Below are positions 8,057 through 16,195 of a stretch of DNA of 64,000 bases, piece after piece (position 1 is the stretch's first letter; the number at the start of each line of letters is the position of its first letter). The DNA is taken from the NCBI GenBank assembly GCA_034408855.1, contig JAWXCK010000296.1:1-64000 (forward strand), read 5' to 3'. The notes below the pieces were generated by a model. It searched no databases. It had not been told where the DNA came from and saw only the letters and a program-made list of their open reading frames with translations. The position numbers and the translations under genes were made by a program. This DNA comes from JAIYDQ01 sp034408855 (GTDB taxonomy: Bacteria > Planctomycetota > Planctomycetia > Pirellulales > Pirellulaceae).

Positions 8057-9901
8057 ATGAAATTGTCGATAAATTCGGATCTTGATGTCACACCCAGGCA
8101 GCCCGATTTGGGCCTGCTCGCTGAAGATAACGAGTTGCTCGGCATCTTTATCGCAACGAAAAGTCGTGCGGCGGCCGAGCAGCTTATTGAACGACATGGG
8201 CCAATGGTTGCGGGAGTTATCCGCCGTATGATCTGCGATTCCAAAGACGCTGAGGATGCATACCAAGCTACGTTTCTCATCTTTCTGCAATCAGCGAAAA
8301 AAATTCGGAACCAAACATCGTTGGCTGCATGGCTGTACGGAGTTGCCTATCGAACTGCATACCGCGTGCGACGGCGTTCACAACGATTGCGTGCCGCTTC
8401 GCTAAGCGACGCGACGTGCGAACCGACTCAGATCAACAATCCGCTTGAAAAAATTGCTCGCGAAATGGAACTGGAGCTTCTCGATCGCGAATTGAATGCA
8501 TTGCATCCACCACTGCGAGAAGCTTTAATCGAACATTATGTACTTGGATTCAGTGCGCCTCAAATCGCGGACCGATTGGATATCAGTTTATCAGCCGTCG
8601 AAGGTCGTCTGCGTCGAGGTCGTTCCTCACTTCGTCAGCGACTTGCTCGCCGAGGTATTAGCTTTACCGTTTCCTTGGCCGCGGCGGCCGTCTATCAATC
8701 GAATTGTGTTGCGGCGGTGGCTCAAACTTGGCAGCAAGGTTTCTTGCAATCGGATCTTTTCTCACATGCCGTCTCGGCAAACTCACCATCGATACCCCTA
8801 AATCTACAGCAACTCGTTCAAGGAGAAATCGCTATGAAATCGTTGTCGTTCAAAGTGGCTACACTGACTGCGATGGCGGCAAGCCTAATCGTGTCCGTCA
8901 GCGGTCTCCCCTATCTACTTATAGGCGACGGGAATAAACCCAGTCAATCGTTGATCGTCTCTTCAGCGTTCGGCGAACAATTGGCGACCGCTGAAGCAAC
9001 CTTGCTCCTTGCTGACGCTCCACCGGCAGCAAGCACTCCGACGGATGCGAACAAATTTGCAAGCGACCCATTTAGCGATCCGTTTAATGACAGCCCAATC
9101 TCTGGGAAGACTAGACTGAATTCAAAAAATGCGACGTCACAAGTTGTCGATCCGAAACTCGCTTTGGCGCAGTCGACGACCACGTTTACCATGCCGACTG
9201 GACCGGCTCCCAATTGGATGACCGATGGTGGAACGCTTGCACAAGAAGAAGCGCAGCTTCGGGAGCGAGTCCGATCTGCGATTCGCAAAAAAGTCAAACC
9301 AGATTTCAATAACACGCCGCTGAGAAGCGTGCTTGAAACCTTTGCTTTAGAACTTAATTTGGCAATACTCATCGATACGGTGGCGCTCGAGCTTGACGGC
9401 ACGGCTTCTCCTGAAGATCCGGTCACGCTTCAAGGTGTACCGGAAATGTCGCTGCAGCGAGCTCTACATCTCATTCTCGATCCCAAGGAATTGACAATCC
9501 TCGTCGAGCCAGACTACGTAATGGTTACGACTAAGAGCAGCGGTTCAGGGAATACTCTTCGATATTACGATCTTGCACACTTTCTTCCAAACATTGAAAA
9601 GGTGCCTGAAATCATTCGTCTCATTGAAACAATGATTCAGGCTGACTGGGTTACCACTGGCGGCGAGTGCGTCATCCAATGCTTTGGATCGGTACTTGTC
9701 GTAAGTTGCCCAGAGTACGCGCATCGCGACATCGAGGGATTGCTGTACGAGCTATCAAAAATGGACCCCGCAAACCTAAAAGCAGTAAGCAATAACGGCA
9801 TAGGGTTCGGCGGCCAACAAAGCGGTGGCATGGGAGGAGGAGGAATGGGTGGCATGGGCAGTGGTAGCATGAAAGGTCCGCAAGGCGGCGGAATGTTTTG
9901 A
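8057..9901 (+). CDS. ECF-type sigma-70 factor fused to a membrane segment and an STN/secretin-like tail
   Basis: 614 residues. Sigma region 2 lies at about 38-108 (DAEDAYQATFLIFLQ, WLYGVAYRTAYR) and region 4 at about 140-198, with the helix-turn-helix FSAPQIADRLDISLSAVEGR. After residue 200 come an Ala-rich hydrophobic stretch (201-220) and a second one (266-290). Residues 413-495 resemble an STN/secretin N-terminal domain (FNNTPLRSVLETFALELNLAI), followed by a related segment to about 570 and a Gly/Met-rich tail. This suggests a sigma factor tethered to the membrane with an external sensor or partner domain. An AAGGAG at 8820-8825 sits 8 bases before an in-frame ATG at 8834, so a separate tail protein from residue 260 is possible. 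No anti-sigma gene is adjacent. Confidence 0.85.
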   Translation: MKLSINSDLDVTPRQPDLGLLAEDNELLGIFIATKSRAAAEQLIERHGPMVAGVIRRMICDSKDAEDAYQATFLIFLQSAKKIRNQTSLAAWLYGVAYRTAYRVRRRSQRLRAASLSDATCEPTQINNPLEKIAREMELELLDRELNALHPPLREALIEHYVLGFSAPQIADRLDISLSAVEGRLRRGRSSLRQRLARRGISFTVSLAAAAVYQSNCVAAVAQTWQQGFLQSDLFSHAVSANSPSIPLNLQQLVQGEIAMKSLSFKVATLTAMAASLIVSVSGLPYLLIGDGNKPSQSLIVSSAFGEQLATAEATLLLADAPPAASTPTDANKFASDPFSDPFNDSPISGKTRLNSKNATSQVVDPKLALAQSTTTFTMPTGPAPNWMTDGGTLAQEEAQLRERVRSAIRKKVKPDFNNTPLRSVLETFALELNLAILIDTVALELDGTASPEDPVTLQGVPEMSLQRALHLILDPKELTILVEPDYVMVTTKSSGSGNTLRYYDLAHFLPNIEKVPEIIRLIETMIQADWVTTGGECVIQCFGSVLVVSCPEYAHRDIEGLLYELSKMDPANLKAVSNNGIGFGGQQSGGMGGGGMGGMGSGSMKGPQGGGMF

Positions 9902-10162
9902 GGTGCGAAGTTAAGGATTTTGTGCCGTTTGAAAAGTAGTGAGTAGATGTGTCGAGTTTTCTCCGGCAGTGCGGTGGGGGAACATAGGCAGGATGCCATT
10001 TTTTACACCACAAGTCATTTTGATGTTGAGTTGATCCGAATAACTCTTCGGCCCAACGGGCCATCTGTTTACCTAGCCCAGGCCAGCGGCCTGGGAACTA
10101 GATACAATATCGATACTTAGGGCCAAGGGCCCGGCGGTTTGTGTCGATAGTTGGAGATTGTT
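9902..10162. other. Intergenic region with REP-like palindromes
   Basis: No gene seen. The right part carries three GGCC-based palindromes (10050-10062, 10077-10095 and 10120-10132) that form the left border of the transposase element. Confidence 0.6.
10050..10132. repeat. Left REP palindrome cluster
   Basis: Three hairpin-forming palindromes: 10050-10062, 10077-10095 (7-bp stem CCCAGGC/GCCTGGG) and 10120-10132 (GGGCC-AAG-GGCCC). They lie directly upstream of the transposase gene. Confidence 0.7.
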
Positions 10163-10618
10163 ATGCCCCAATCACTTGCTCAAGTTTGGCTCCACCTAGT
10201 CTTCTCGACCAAAAATCGGCGTCCGTTCATTCGAGTGGAGACATTTCGAGACGAAATGTTCCGCATGTTGTCCCATCACGTCAAGGAATCGAACTGTGTC
10301 AGTGTATCTGTCGGTGGTCACGTCGACCATGTTCACATTCTTGTTGGTCTATCAAGAACGATAGCGATTGCAAAACTCGTCGAGAATATCAAGACGGAAA
10401 CATCCAAGTGGGCAAAAAATACCCAAGGCGGCACGCCTACGTTCTCATGGCAAACGGGTTACGGAGTCTTTTCAGTCAGCCATTCCAATCTTGCTGTCGT
10501 TGACGCTTACATCCGGGGCCAAGCCAAACATCACGAACGGATAACATTCCAAGATGAGTTTCGAGTTATTTGCAAAAGACATGAAATTGCAATCGACGAG
10601 CGATATGTTTGGGACTGA
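10163..10618 (+). CDS. REP-associated tyrosine transposase (IS200/Y1 family)
   Basis: 151 residues. The start MPQSLAQVWLHLVFSTKNR is typical of the family and follows GGAG by 9 bases; an in-frame ATG four codons upstream is less likely. The HUH metal motif is HVH (56-58, in GGHVDHVHILVGL), and the nucleophile tyrosine is Y116 in AYIRGQAKHH. These enzymes cut and rejoin single-stranded DNA at hairpins. All catalytic residues are present, so it appears intact. The gene is framed by inverted REP palindromes, which are its probable substrates. No tnpB-like partner is present. Confidence 0.9.
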   Translation: MPQSLAQVWLHLVFSTKNRRPFIRVETFRDEMFRMLSHHVKESNCVSVSVGGHVDHVHILVGLSRTIAIAKLVENIKTETSKWAKNTQGGTPTFSWQTGYGVFSVSHSNLAVVDAYIRGQAKHHERITFQDEFRVICKRHEIAIDERYVWD

Positions 10619-10633
10619 AGGCAACAAACGGTC

Positions 10634-10716
10634 GGGCCTTTGGCCCTAATCGGTTTTTAGGCCGTGATTTCCTGGGCCGTTGGCCCAGGCTAGGCAAATA
10701 AATGGCCCTTTGGGCC
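10634..10716. repeat. Right REP palindrome cluster
   Basis: Palindromes at 10634-10646 (GGGCC-TTT-GGCCC), 10671-10689 and 10704-10716. The last two are inverted copies of the left-border pair. Confidence 0.7.
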
Positions 10717-10729
10717 GGAAAATCTCGCC

Positions 10730-10826
10730 ATTGCAACTCTCATATAGTTGTGGGCTAGAGGCCAAATTACGTCGTAGTAGGATTGTTCAACCTGCCCGTT
10801 GATTGCAACTCTCATATAGTTGTGGG
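10730..10826. repeat. 25-bp direct repeat, two copies 72 bp apart
   Basis: The same 25 bases (beginning ATTGCAACTCTCATATAGTT) occur at 10730-10754 and 10802-10826. Each copy contains a CAACT...AGTTG dyad that can form a short hairpin. They lie just outside the right REP cluster. Only two copies exist, so this is not a CRISPR array. Confidence 0.75.
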
Positions 10827-11056
10827 GCATAAAAAGGCTAGAAGACTATGCCACGCTAGGAACACAGCAGGATGTTTATGCCACAAGGTTGAAAATTTTT
10901 TGATAGGGCGTGAACTCTTGCGGCTCGTCTGCGTCTAGATCGCTCGTAGGATATTTTTGTATCAATCGAAAGCGGGAGGTTTAGTGTTCGACGGAATTTG
11001 GCAGTACTTACAAACTCAGCTTCAGCATAACCAGCTTTTTAGCGGCGATTGTCCCT
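10827..11056. other. Intergenic, no gene seen
   Basis: No coding signal. It separates the + strand transposase element from the 3' end of the - strand tex gene. No clear terminator hairpin was found here. Confidence 0.5.
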
Positions 11057-13228
11057 TTAGAATTTCCTGCTCACGGCGATTCGTTTGCGAGGTAAGTCGA
11101 TTTCGAGAACCTTTACTTTGACCACGTTGCCGACGGCTACAACTTCGTTCGGGTCTTTAACAAAGGTGTTTGAAAGTTGCGAAATGTGAATCAATGCGTC
11201 GTGATGGACGCCAAGATCGACGAAAGCACCGAAGTGCGTGACGTTCGTAATCACGCCTTCGAGTACCATTCCGGCCTTGAGATCTTCTATCGTTTTGACG
11301 TCGTCGGAAAACTGGGCGGCTCGGAATTCCTTGCGGGGATCGCGGCCTGGCTTGGCAAGTTCTTCAAGGATATCGACGACCGTCAGCAAGCCAAATTGCT
11401 CTTCGACAAATTCTTCGGGTTTCAGCTTTTGGGAAAGCGCGGCGTTCCCGACAAGCGATTCCGTACGGACGTTCAGCTTTTTTGCCATACGTTCGACTAG
11501 CGGATAGCACTCGGGATGCACGGCCGAGTTGTCGAGTGGCTGTTCGCCATTGCGAATGCGGAGAAAGCCGGCTGCTTGCTCAAACGCTTTCGCGCCTAGC
11601 TTGGGTACTTTCGTCAACTGCTGTCGTTTGTCGAATCGGCCGTTTTCATTGCGGTAGCTGACGATATTTTCGGCAAGTTTTGGTCCGATGCCGGATACGT
11701 AGGACAAGAGCGATGCGCTGGCCATGTTCAAATCGACACCGACGCTACTGACGCACGATTCTACTTCACGCTCTAAGGATTTTCTCAGTTGACTCTGATT
11801 GACGTCGTGTTGATATTGCCCCACACCGATCGACTTAGGATCTGTTTTAACAAGTTCGGCTAATGGATCTTGCAAGCGATGAGCAATACTGATGGCTCCG
11901 CGAACTGTTACGTCGAGATTCGGATACTCGCTAGCAGCTAGTTCACTTGCCGAGTAGATCGACGCTCCGGCTTCACTCACCATTACTTTTGTGACGTTCA
12001 GATTGTTGTTGCGAATCAAGTCCGAAACAAAGGCATCGGTTTCTCGCGAAGCTGTTCCGTTCCCAATTGCGATCAGTTCGACATCGTACTTCGCAATGAG
12101 CTCGAGCATCGTCTTGCCAGCCGACTGAACATCGCTGGTCGGAGGCGTCGGATAGATCGTCGTGTGGGCAAGATATTTTCCAGTACCATCGACGACGGCT
12201 AATTTGCATCCGGTACGAAAGCCTGGATCGACACCAAGCGTCACTTTCGGTCCGGCTGGTGGAGCTAGCAAAAGTTCACGCAAATTTTTTCCGAAGACAG
12301 CAATGGCTTCTTCGTCTGCGCGTTCCTTCAACCTTTGAAACACCGTCGACTCGGTTGCCGGTAGCAGAAGTCGCTCGAAGCAATCCTTGACGGTTTGAAG
12401 CAAGTCGCGATGAAACTCAAATTGCGGGTTATCGACAAAATAGGTTTGCATTTGACCGACAACGCGATCGCTTTCGAGTTCCAGGCCGATTCGCAGAACC
12501 CCTTCGTCCTCGCCGCGTTTCATCGCTAAGAAGCGATGGGATGGAATACGAGCCACCGATTCTTGATGGTCGACGTACATCTCGAACTTGTCGGCTTCTT
12601 CTTTTTTGCCACGCTTTACTTGAGAAACGATCCGGCCGTTCTTGAAAGATTGATCCGTCAACCAAACGCGAGTTTCAACGTCTTCAGACCATTGCTCGGC
12701 GACGATATCTAAGGCTCCTTGAAGGGCTGCATCTTCGTCGGGAACTTCGGCATCCGGCTTGACGTAGTTTTTCAGCAATTCGCTTTTCGAGGACTTCAAC
12801 GTTACCTGTTTGAGCAGAATATCGGCGAGCCCTTGAAGGCCGCGTTCGCGTGCGATGGTAGCGCGTGTACGTCGTTTGGGTTTATAGGGTAGATAGATTG
12901 CTTCGAGCGTCGGCATGTCGCCGCAATCCAAGATTTGCTGGCGAAGTGCGTCGGTAAGCAACCCTTGTTCCTCGATCGATTTGAGAACCGTCGTTTTGCG
13001 AGCGAAGAGTTCTCTGGCCTTTCCGATCGAGTCTTCGATCGTCCGCAAGGCTATTTCGTCGAGCCCGCGGGTCGCCTCTTTCCGATAGCGAGCGATGAAA
13101 GGTATCGTGTTGCCGGCGTCGAGCAATAGAATTGCCGATTCCACTTGGCGAGGGTCGACTGCCAGAGCTTTGGCGATCTCAAAGATCGTTCTCGTCAAGT
13201 CGCCTTCAGTCGTCGATTTAATGGCCAT
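11057..13228 (-). CDS. tex: Tex-family RNA-binding transcription accessory protein
   Basis: 723 residues from the ATG at 13228, which follows AGAAG; a GTG at 13282 touching the stop of mtnC would add 18 residues without homology. The N-terminal helical Tex domain (IARYRKEATRGLDE, YLPYKPKRRTRA) is followed by a YqgF-like RNase H fold (LGVDPGFRTGCKLAVVD), helix-hairpin-helix motifs (SYVSGIGPKLAENIVSYRNE) and a C-terminal S1 domain (GVITNVTHFGAFVDLGVH). The order and length match bacterial Tex. It binds nucleic acid and is linked to transcription and RNA turnover. It is the last gene of the methionine-salvage group on this strand; co-expression with that group is possible but no functional tie is known. 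Confidence 0.95.
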   Translation of the reverse strand: MAIKSTTEGDLTRTIFEIAKALAVDPRQVESAILLLDAGNTIPFIARYRKEATRGLDEIALRTIEDSIGKARELFARKTTVLKSIEEQGLLTDALRQQILDCGDMPTLEAIYLPYKPKRRTRATIARERGLQGLADILLKQVTLKSSKSELLKNYVKPDAEVPDEDAALQGALDIVAEQWSEDVETRVWLTDQSFKNGRIVSQVKRGKKEEADKFEMYVDHQESVARIPSHRFLAMKRGEDEGVLRIGLELESDRVVGQMQTYFVDNPQFEFHRDLLQTVKDCFERLLLPATESTVFQRLKERADEEAIAVFGKNLRELLLAPPAGPKVTLGVDPGFRTGCKLAVVDGTGKYLAHTTIYPTPPTSDVQSAGKTMLELIAKYDVELIAIGNGTASRETDAFVSDLIRNNNLNVTKVMVSEAGASIYSASELAASEYPNLDVTVRGAISIAHRLQDPLAELVKTDPKSIGVGQYQHDVNQSQLRKSLEREVESCVSSVGVDLNMASASLLSYVSGIGPKLAENIVSYRNENGRFDKRQQLTKVPKLGAKAFEQAAGFLRIRNGEQPLDNSAVHPECYPLVERMAKKLNVRTESLVGNAALSQKLKPEEFVEEQFGLLTVVDILEELAKPGRDPRKEFRAAQFSDDVKTIEDLKAGMVLEGVITNVTHFGAFVDLGVHHDALIHISQLSNTFVKDPNEVVAVGNVVKVKVLEIDLPRKRIAVSRKF

Positions 13229-13281
13229 ATTGCTTCTGTTTGTCACGCCGCGCATTGGTCGCGAATGACCTATAGTCGACA

Positions 13282-14043
13282 CTAGGAAAGTATTAGTTCT
13301 TCGAATGACTCGATGCGTGGACCGCTGTAGGATTCGGGCAAGGCGACGTTGGCTGGCCGAACGACGGCGATGGCGTGCATGCCAGCGGCTGTCGCTGCTT
13401 CGAGCTCGCCAGCAACATCGCTGAGGAAAAGAATCTGGTCGGGCGCGAAGCCAAATTCGACCGCGATTCGCGCGTAGCTGGCACTATCTCGTTTGGGGCC
13501 AATGGTCGTATCGTAGTGACGATTGAAGTAGGGTCGCAAGTCGCCTTGAGGCGTATGGCCGAAGAAAAGCTTTTGTGCCACGATACTTCCGGACGAGTAG
13601 ATCCCGATCGCTTTGGATTGACGAGACCAACGTTCGAGCGACGGCCATACGTCTTCAAAGAGATGCGACCGTAGCTCGCCGCTTTCGAAGCCCGATTGCC
13701 ATATTAAGCCTTGCAACGCTTTGAGGCCCGTCGATTTGCTATCGGAGTCCATGAGCGATAGCGTATGCTCGGCCAAAAAGGAATGGCTAGGTTGTGCATT
13801 CGATTCGTTGCTTGATTTATCACTCGATGCAGTCGCAACCGACCAAGCTTGAGTGTTTGCGTAGCCGGCATCGATCGCGAGTTGTTCGATGGCTTCTTGA
13901 ACATTGGGACGCTGTCGGTTTGATTTCAAAAACTCAAGAACATGTTGTCGGGCGAACGGAAACATCACGTCGTAAACAAACGCAATGCTCGAGGTCGTCC
14001 CTTCGATGTCCAGCAAGATGGCTTGGACGGTCAGGGGATTCAT
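13282..14043 (-). CDS. mtnC: Acireductone synthase (enolase-phosphatase E1)
   Basis: 253 residues. A HAD-superfamily enzyme of the methionine salvage pathway that enolises and dephosphorylates 2,3-diketo-5-methylthiopentyl-1-phosphate to acireductone. Motif I is LLDIEGTTSS at the N-terminus; motif II lies in IGIYSSGSIVAQKLFFGHT; the C-terminal motif is ILFLSDVAGELEAATAAGM. The ATG at 14043 overlaps the stop of mtnD as ATGA, fixing the start and implying coupling. It hands its product to the dioxygenase encoded just upstream. Confidence 0.95.
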   Translation of the reverse strand: MNPLTVQAILLDIEGTTSSIAFVYDVMFPFARQHVLEFLKSNRQRPNVQEAIEQLAIDAGYANTQAWSVATASSDKSSNESNAQPSHSFLAEHTLSLMDSDSKSTGLKALQGLIWQSGFESGELRSHLFEDVWPSLERWSRQSKAIGIYSSGSIVAQKLFFGHTPQGDLRPYFNRHYDTTIGPKRDSASYARIAVEFGFAPDQILFLSDVAGELEAATAAGMHAIAVVRPANVALPESYSGPRIESFEELILS

Positions 14044-14621
14044 AGATCGATCACGGATTGGACGCGAGTTTGACCGTTGACGTACTGCGGGCCAAAGCAA
14101 ACGGGGGCATAGTCTTCGTGGATACCAGATTCGACATAGTGTGGAGTCCAGCCGCTTATATCCTGAAACAATCGAATGCAGCGGATGTGGCGATCATCGC
14201 AGAGATTAAACCAGTGTTTCATTCCGTTGGGAACGCTGATCAGATCACCGCTTTCGACGGTCACAGCGCAGACAGGTCCGCCCTCGGGGTGTAAATGAAA
14301 GACGCCGCGCCCGGAAACGGTGAATCGGACTTCGTCTTCGCTATGCGTATGCTCCTTGTTGAATTTCTGGAGCATTGTATCCAAGCCAGTCGTGTCGGCG
14401 TTTACGTTGATCACGTCGGCCGTAACAAAGTTGCCTTGTTCCTTGAGTCGCTCAATCTCGGGAGCGTAGGTTTCCAGGATCATTTCGTTGGTGGGGTTTT
14501 CGGGCAATCGACCAGCGACCTCCCATTGCTCATACCAGACGCCAAAGGGCGCAAGGAAACTGCGAATCTCGCTCGGGTCGTCAAGTGTGCGGTCTTGATC
14601 AGGAATCGATACGCTGGCCAT
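14040..14621 (-). CDS. mtnD: Acireductone dioxygenase
   Basis: 193 residues from the ATG at 14621, preceded by AGGAAG; upstream in-frame codons are not family-like. A cupin metalloenzyme that oxidises acireductone to the methionine precursor 4-methylthio-2-oxobutanoate plus formate (Fe form). The metal motif EHTHSEDEVRF and the downstream NGMKHWFNL give the three His and one Glu ligands. It overlaps mtnC by 4 bp and follows mtnB closely, so mtnB-mtnD-mtnC read as one operon. Confidence 0.95.
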   Translation of the reverse strand: MASVSIPDQDRTLDDPSEIRSFLAPFGVWYEQWEVAGRLPENPTNEMILETYAPEIERLKEQGNFVTADVINVNADTTGLDTMLQKFNKEHTHSEDEVRFTVSGRGVFHLHPEGGPVCAVTVESGDLISVPNGMKHWFNLCDDRHIRCIRLFQDISGWTPHYVESGIHEDYAPVCFGPQYVNGQTRVQSVIDL

Positions 14622-14655
14622 TTTTTTCTTCCTGTTACAACTAAAATCAATGCGA

Positions 14656-15303
14656 CTATGGTAACGCAATCGTTCGACCGACGCACTCCAATAGGAACTC
14701 GATCACTTCGACGTGTCTGGAAGCTTCGGAAAGATTGCTTCCCCAAGTGTACATTCCATGCCGTCGGATGAGATAGCCCCAACAGGGTCGGTCTGGGTTC
14801 TCTTTCCACATTTGTTCGACTTGTTCGCGGAGCTTGGGGATGTCCTGCGTATTCTCGAAAATCGGGAGCCAGACACGACTCTCATGCGACTTAATTCCTT
14901 CAAGACCCTTGAGCATCTCGAAACCTTCGAGGGTGATCCCGCCCAGTTGTGCAAAATGATCGGAAAGAATCGTGCCCCAGACGCTATGGGTATGCAGCAC
15001 AGCACCGGCCCCGCGTCGTTCGGCGATCGAGCAATGCAGCAGCGTCTCGGCGCTCGAAGCGGGCTGTTCCGCCGGCGTGCGTTGGCCGATATTGTCGACG
15101 ATCACAAAGTCGTTTGGTCCCAAATGCCCTTTGTCCTTACCGCTGGCGGTAATCAAGAGCCGCAGTGGCTGGCGATCGACGACGACGCTGTAGTTGCTGC
15201 TGGTGCCAAGCGACCAACCTCGTGTCCAAAAATGGTGACCTACTTCTTGAAGGCCTTGAATAGGTTCATGAAACGGTTCCAGCAATCCGGCAGGCGAATT
15301 CAA
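14656..15303 (-). CDS. mtnB: Methylthioribulose-1-phosphate dehydratase
   Basis: 215 residues. A class II aldolase/adducin-fold zinc enzyme that dehydrates methylthioribulose-1-phosphate in methionine salvage. Visible signatures are GWSLGTSSNYSVV near the N-terminus, ITASGKDKG, the zinc motif HTHSVW, and IRRHGMYTWG toward the C-terminus. The start is a TTG at 15303 supported by AAAGGA seven bases upstream; no ATG fits. It precedes mtnD by 34 bp. The isomerase (mtnA) and kinase or phosphorylase steps are not in this window. Confidence 0.93.
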   Translation of the reverse strand: MNSPAGLLEPFHEPIQGLQEVGHHFWTRGWSLGTSSNYSVVVDRQPLRLLITASGKDKGHLGPNDFVIVDNIGQRTPAEQPASSAETLLHCSIAERRGAGAVLHTHSVWGTILSDHFAQLGGITLEGFEMLKGLEGIKSHESRVWLPIFENTQDIPKLREQVEQMWKENPDRPCWGYLIRRHGMYTWGSNLSEASRHVEVIEFLLECVGRTIALP

Positions 15304-15314
15304 AATAAAATCCT

Positions 15315-15524
15315 TTACTTGAGTGGCTCGACGACATCGATATTCTCTACCGATTCGATTTTAGCGTTTTTCTCGTTCTCTTCCGCCCAATATTGGTCGG
15401 CACCGGAGCGTTCGTATTGTTTCCATGCGAAGACGATCGCGAGGGCGGCGAAGCAAAGAAAAGTAACGGCAACGCCGATTCGAAAAAACGGGTTGGTAAT
15501 CGGTTCAATGGATGGTTCGTTCAC
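15315..15524 (-). CDS. Small single-pass membrane protein
   Basis: 69 residues from a GTG at 15524 with GAGG upstream (an earlier TTG at 15563 lies within repeat DNA and is less likely). It has one hydrophobic helix (FFRIGVAVTFLCFAALAIVFAW) and a short charged C-terminal tail. It ends 11 bp before mtnB on the same strand, so it is probably in the same transcript. No family recognised; role unknown. Confidence 0.6.
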   Translation of the reverse strand: MNEPSIEPITNPFFRIGVAVTFLCFAALAIVFAWKQYERSGADQYWAEENEKNAKIESVENIDVVEPLK

Positions 15525-15547
15525 AATTCGTATCCTCAATTTGGTAA

Positions 15548-15596
15548 GAGGCGGAGCCTCCAAAACAGTGCGTTGCTAGGCAGGAGCCTGGTAACG
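15548..15596. repeat. Palindromic repeat pair between genes
   Basis: GAGGC-GGA-GCCTC at 15548-15560, followed by a 26-bp near-palindrome at 15571-15596 with core CTAGGCAGGAGCCTGG. The second resembles the element at 7915-7939. Confidence 0.5.
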
Positions 15597-15610
15597 AATC
15601 AAACGCTATT

Positions 15611-16192
15611 CTATCTCGGATCGAAAATCATTTTAGTCTCTGGCATCGCGATGCGTAATTCTTTCGCTTGCGATGGCTGCAGGCAACCGGCTACCAAAAG
15701 CACTTCAAGTCCCTCCAACAACTCTAATTCTAACAAGGCGCCTTCTTCCAGGAACGCGTTTTGAAGATCTAGGACTTGAAGTTGCCGCGTCTTTGCCATT
15801 TGAGATATCGTTTCCTTTTCAATCGTGCGATTGCGTGCGATCAGACATCGAACGCCGACAAGCTCATGTGGCACTATCTTTGCAATCGATTTCGCTCCTT
15901 CGGACCCTTCGGAGATATTGAGGATCTCACGGCGAACGATTGGACGAACGATAAATACTCCGTCGACGTCCGACCACGAAAACGCTCCCCCTTTTTTTCG
16001 ACCTATCGAGAATTGGCTTAGAAGAAACATCCCGCCAAAGCCTAACAACATTACTCCCATACCAATTTCATGGGTGATCATCCCGACTTTTTCTAGCCAA
16101 TCGTCGTTCGACGATCGCAGCACGGCTCCGACAATAGCGATGCACGTTCCGAAAAGGCAAAGTGCAATGAGAGCTTTGGTTTCGGTGCGCAC
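15611..16192 (-). CDS. Hypothetical membrane protein with a C-terminal leucine-rich segment
   Basis: 193 residues from a GTG three bases after the aconitase stop. Two membrane helices (about 6-24 and 40-60) are followed by a cytoplasmic or external domain with Leu-spaced segments (LQVLDLQNAFLEEGALLELEL) recalling one or two leucine-rich repeats. Its tight spacing to acnA suggests co-transcription, with no evident functional link. Family not recognised. Confidence 0.65.
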   Translation of the reverse strand: MRTETKALIALCLFGTCIAIVGAVLRSSNDDWLEKVGMITHEIGMGVMLLGFGGMFLLSQFSIGRKKGGAFSWSDVDGVFIVRPIVRREILNISEGSEGAKSIAKIVPHELVGVRCLIARNRTIEKETISQMAKTRQLQVLDLQNAFLEEGALLELELLEGLEVLLVAGCLQPSQAKELRIAMPETKMIFDPR

Positions 16193-16195
16193 TGT

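Larger units (their letters stand above)
10050..10716 (+). mobile_element. REP-associated transposase unit (IS200-like) bounded by inverted REP palindromes
   Basis: The left border GGCCCAACGGGCC (10050-10062) plus CCCAGGCCAGCGGCCTGGG (10077-10095) recurs inverted at the right border, as CCTGGGCCGTTGGCCCAGG (10671-10689) plus GGCCCTTTGGGCC (10704-10716). The spacer also matches: CATCTGTTTACCTAGC on the left against the complement of GCTAGGCAAATAAATG on the right. A smaller inner pair lies at 10120-10132 and 10634-10646. One transposase gene sits between them. The hairpins plus a single-copy Y1 transposase fit the RAYT/REP arrangement better than a classical IS with terminal repeats. Confidence 0.7.

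Noticed and set aside
10730..10826. Possible start of a CRISPR array (two 25-bp repeats)
   Set aside because: Only two copies, a 47-base spacer, no further repeats and no cas genes in the window.
14713..15579. 288-codon open frame on the + strand across mtnB
   Set aside because: Antisense to mtnB and the small membrane gene, which have clear motifs and ribosome sites; the frame's own protein has none.
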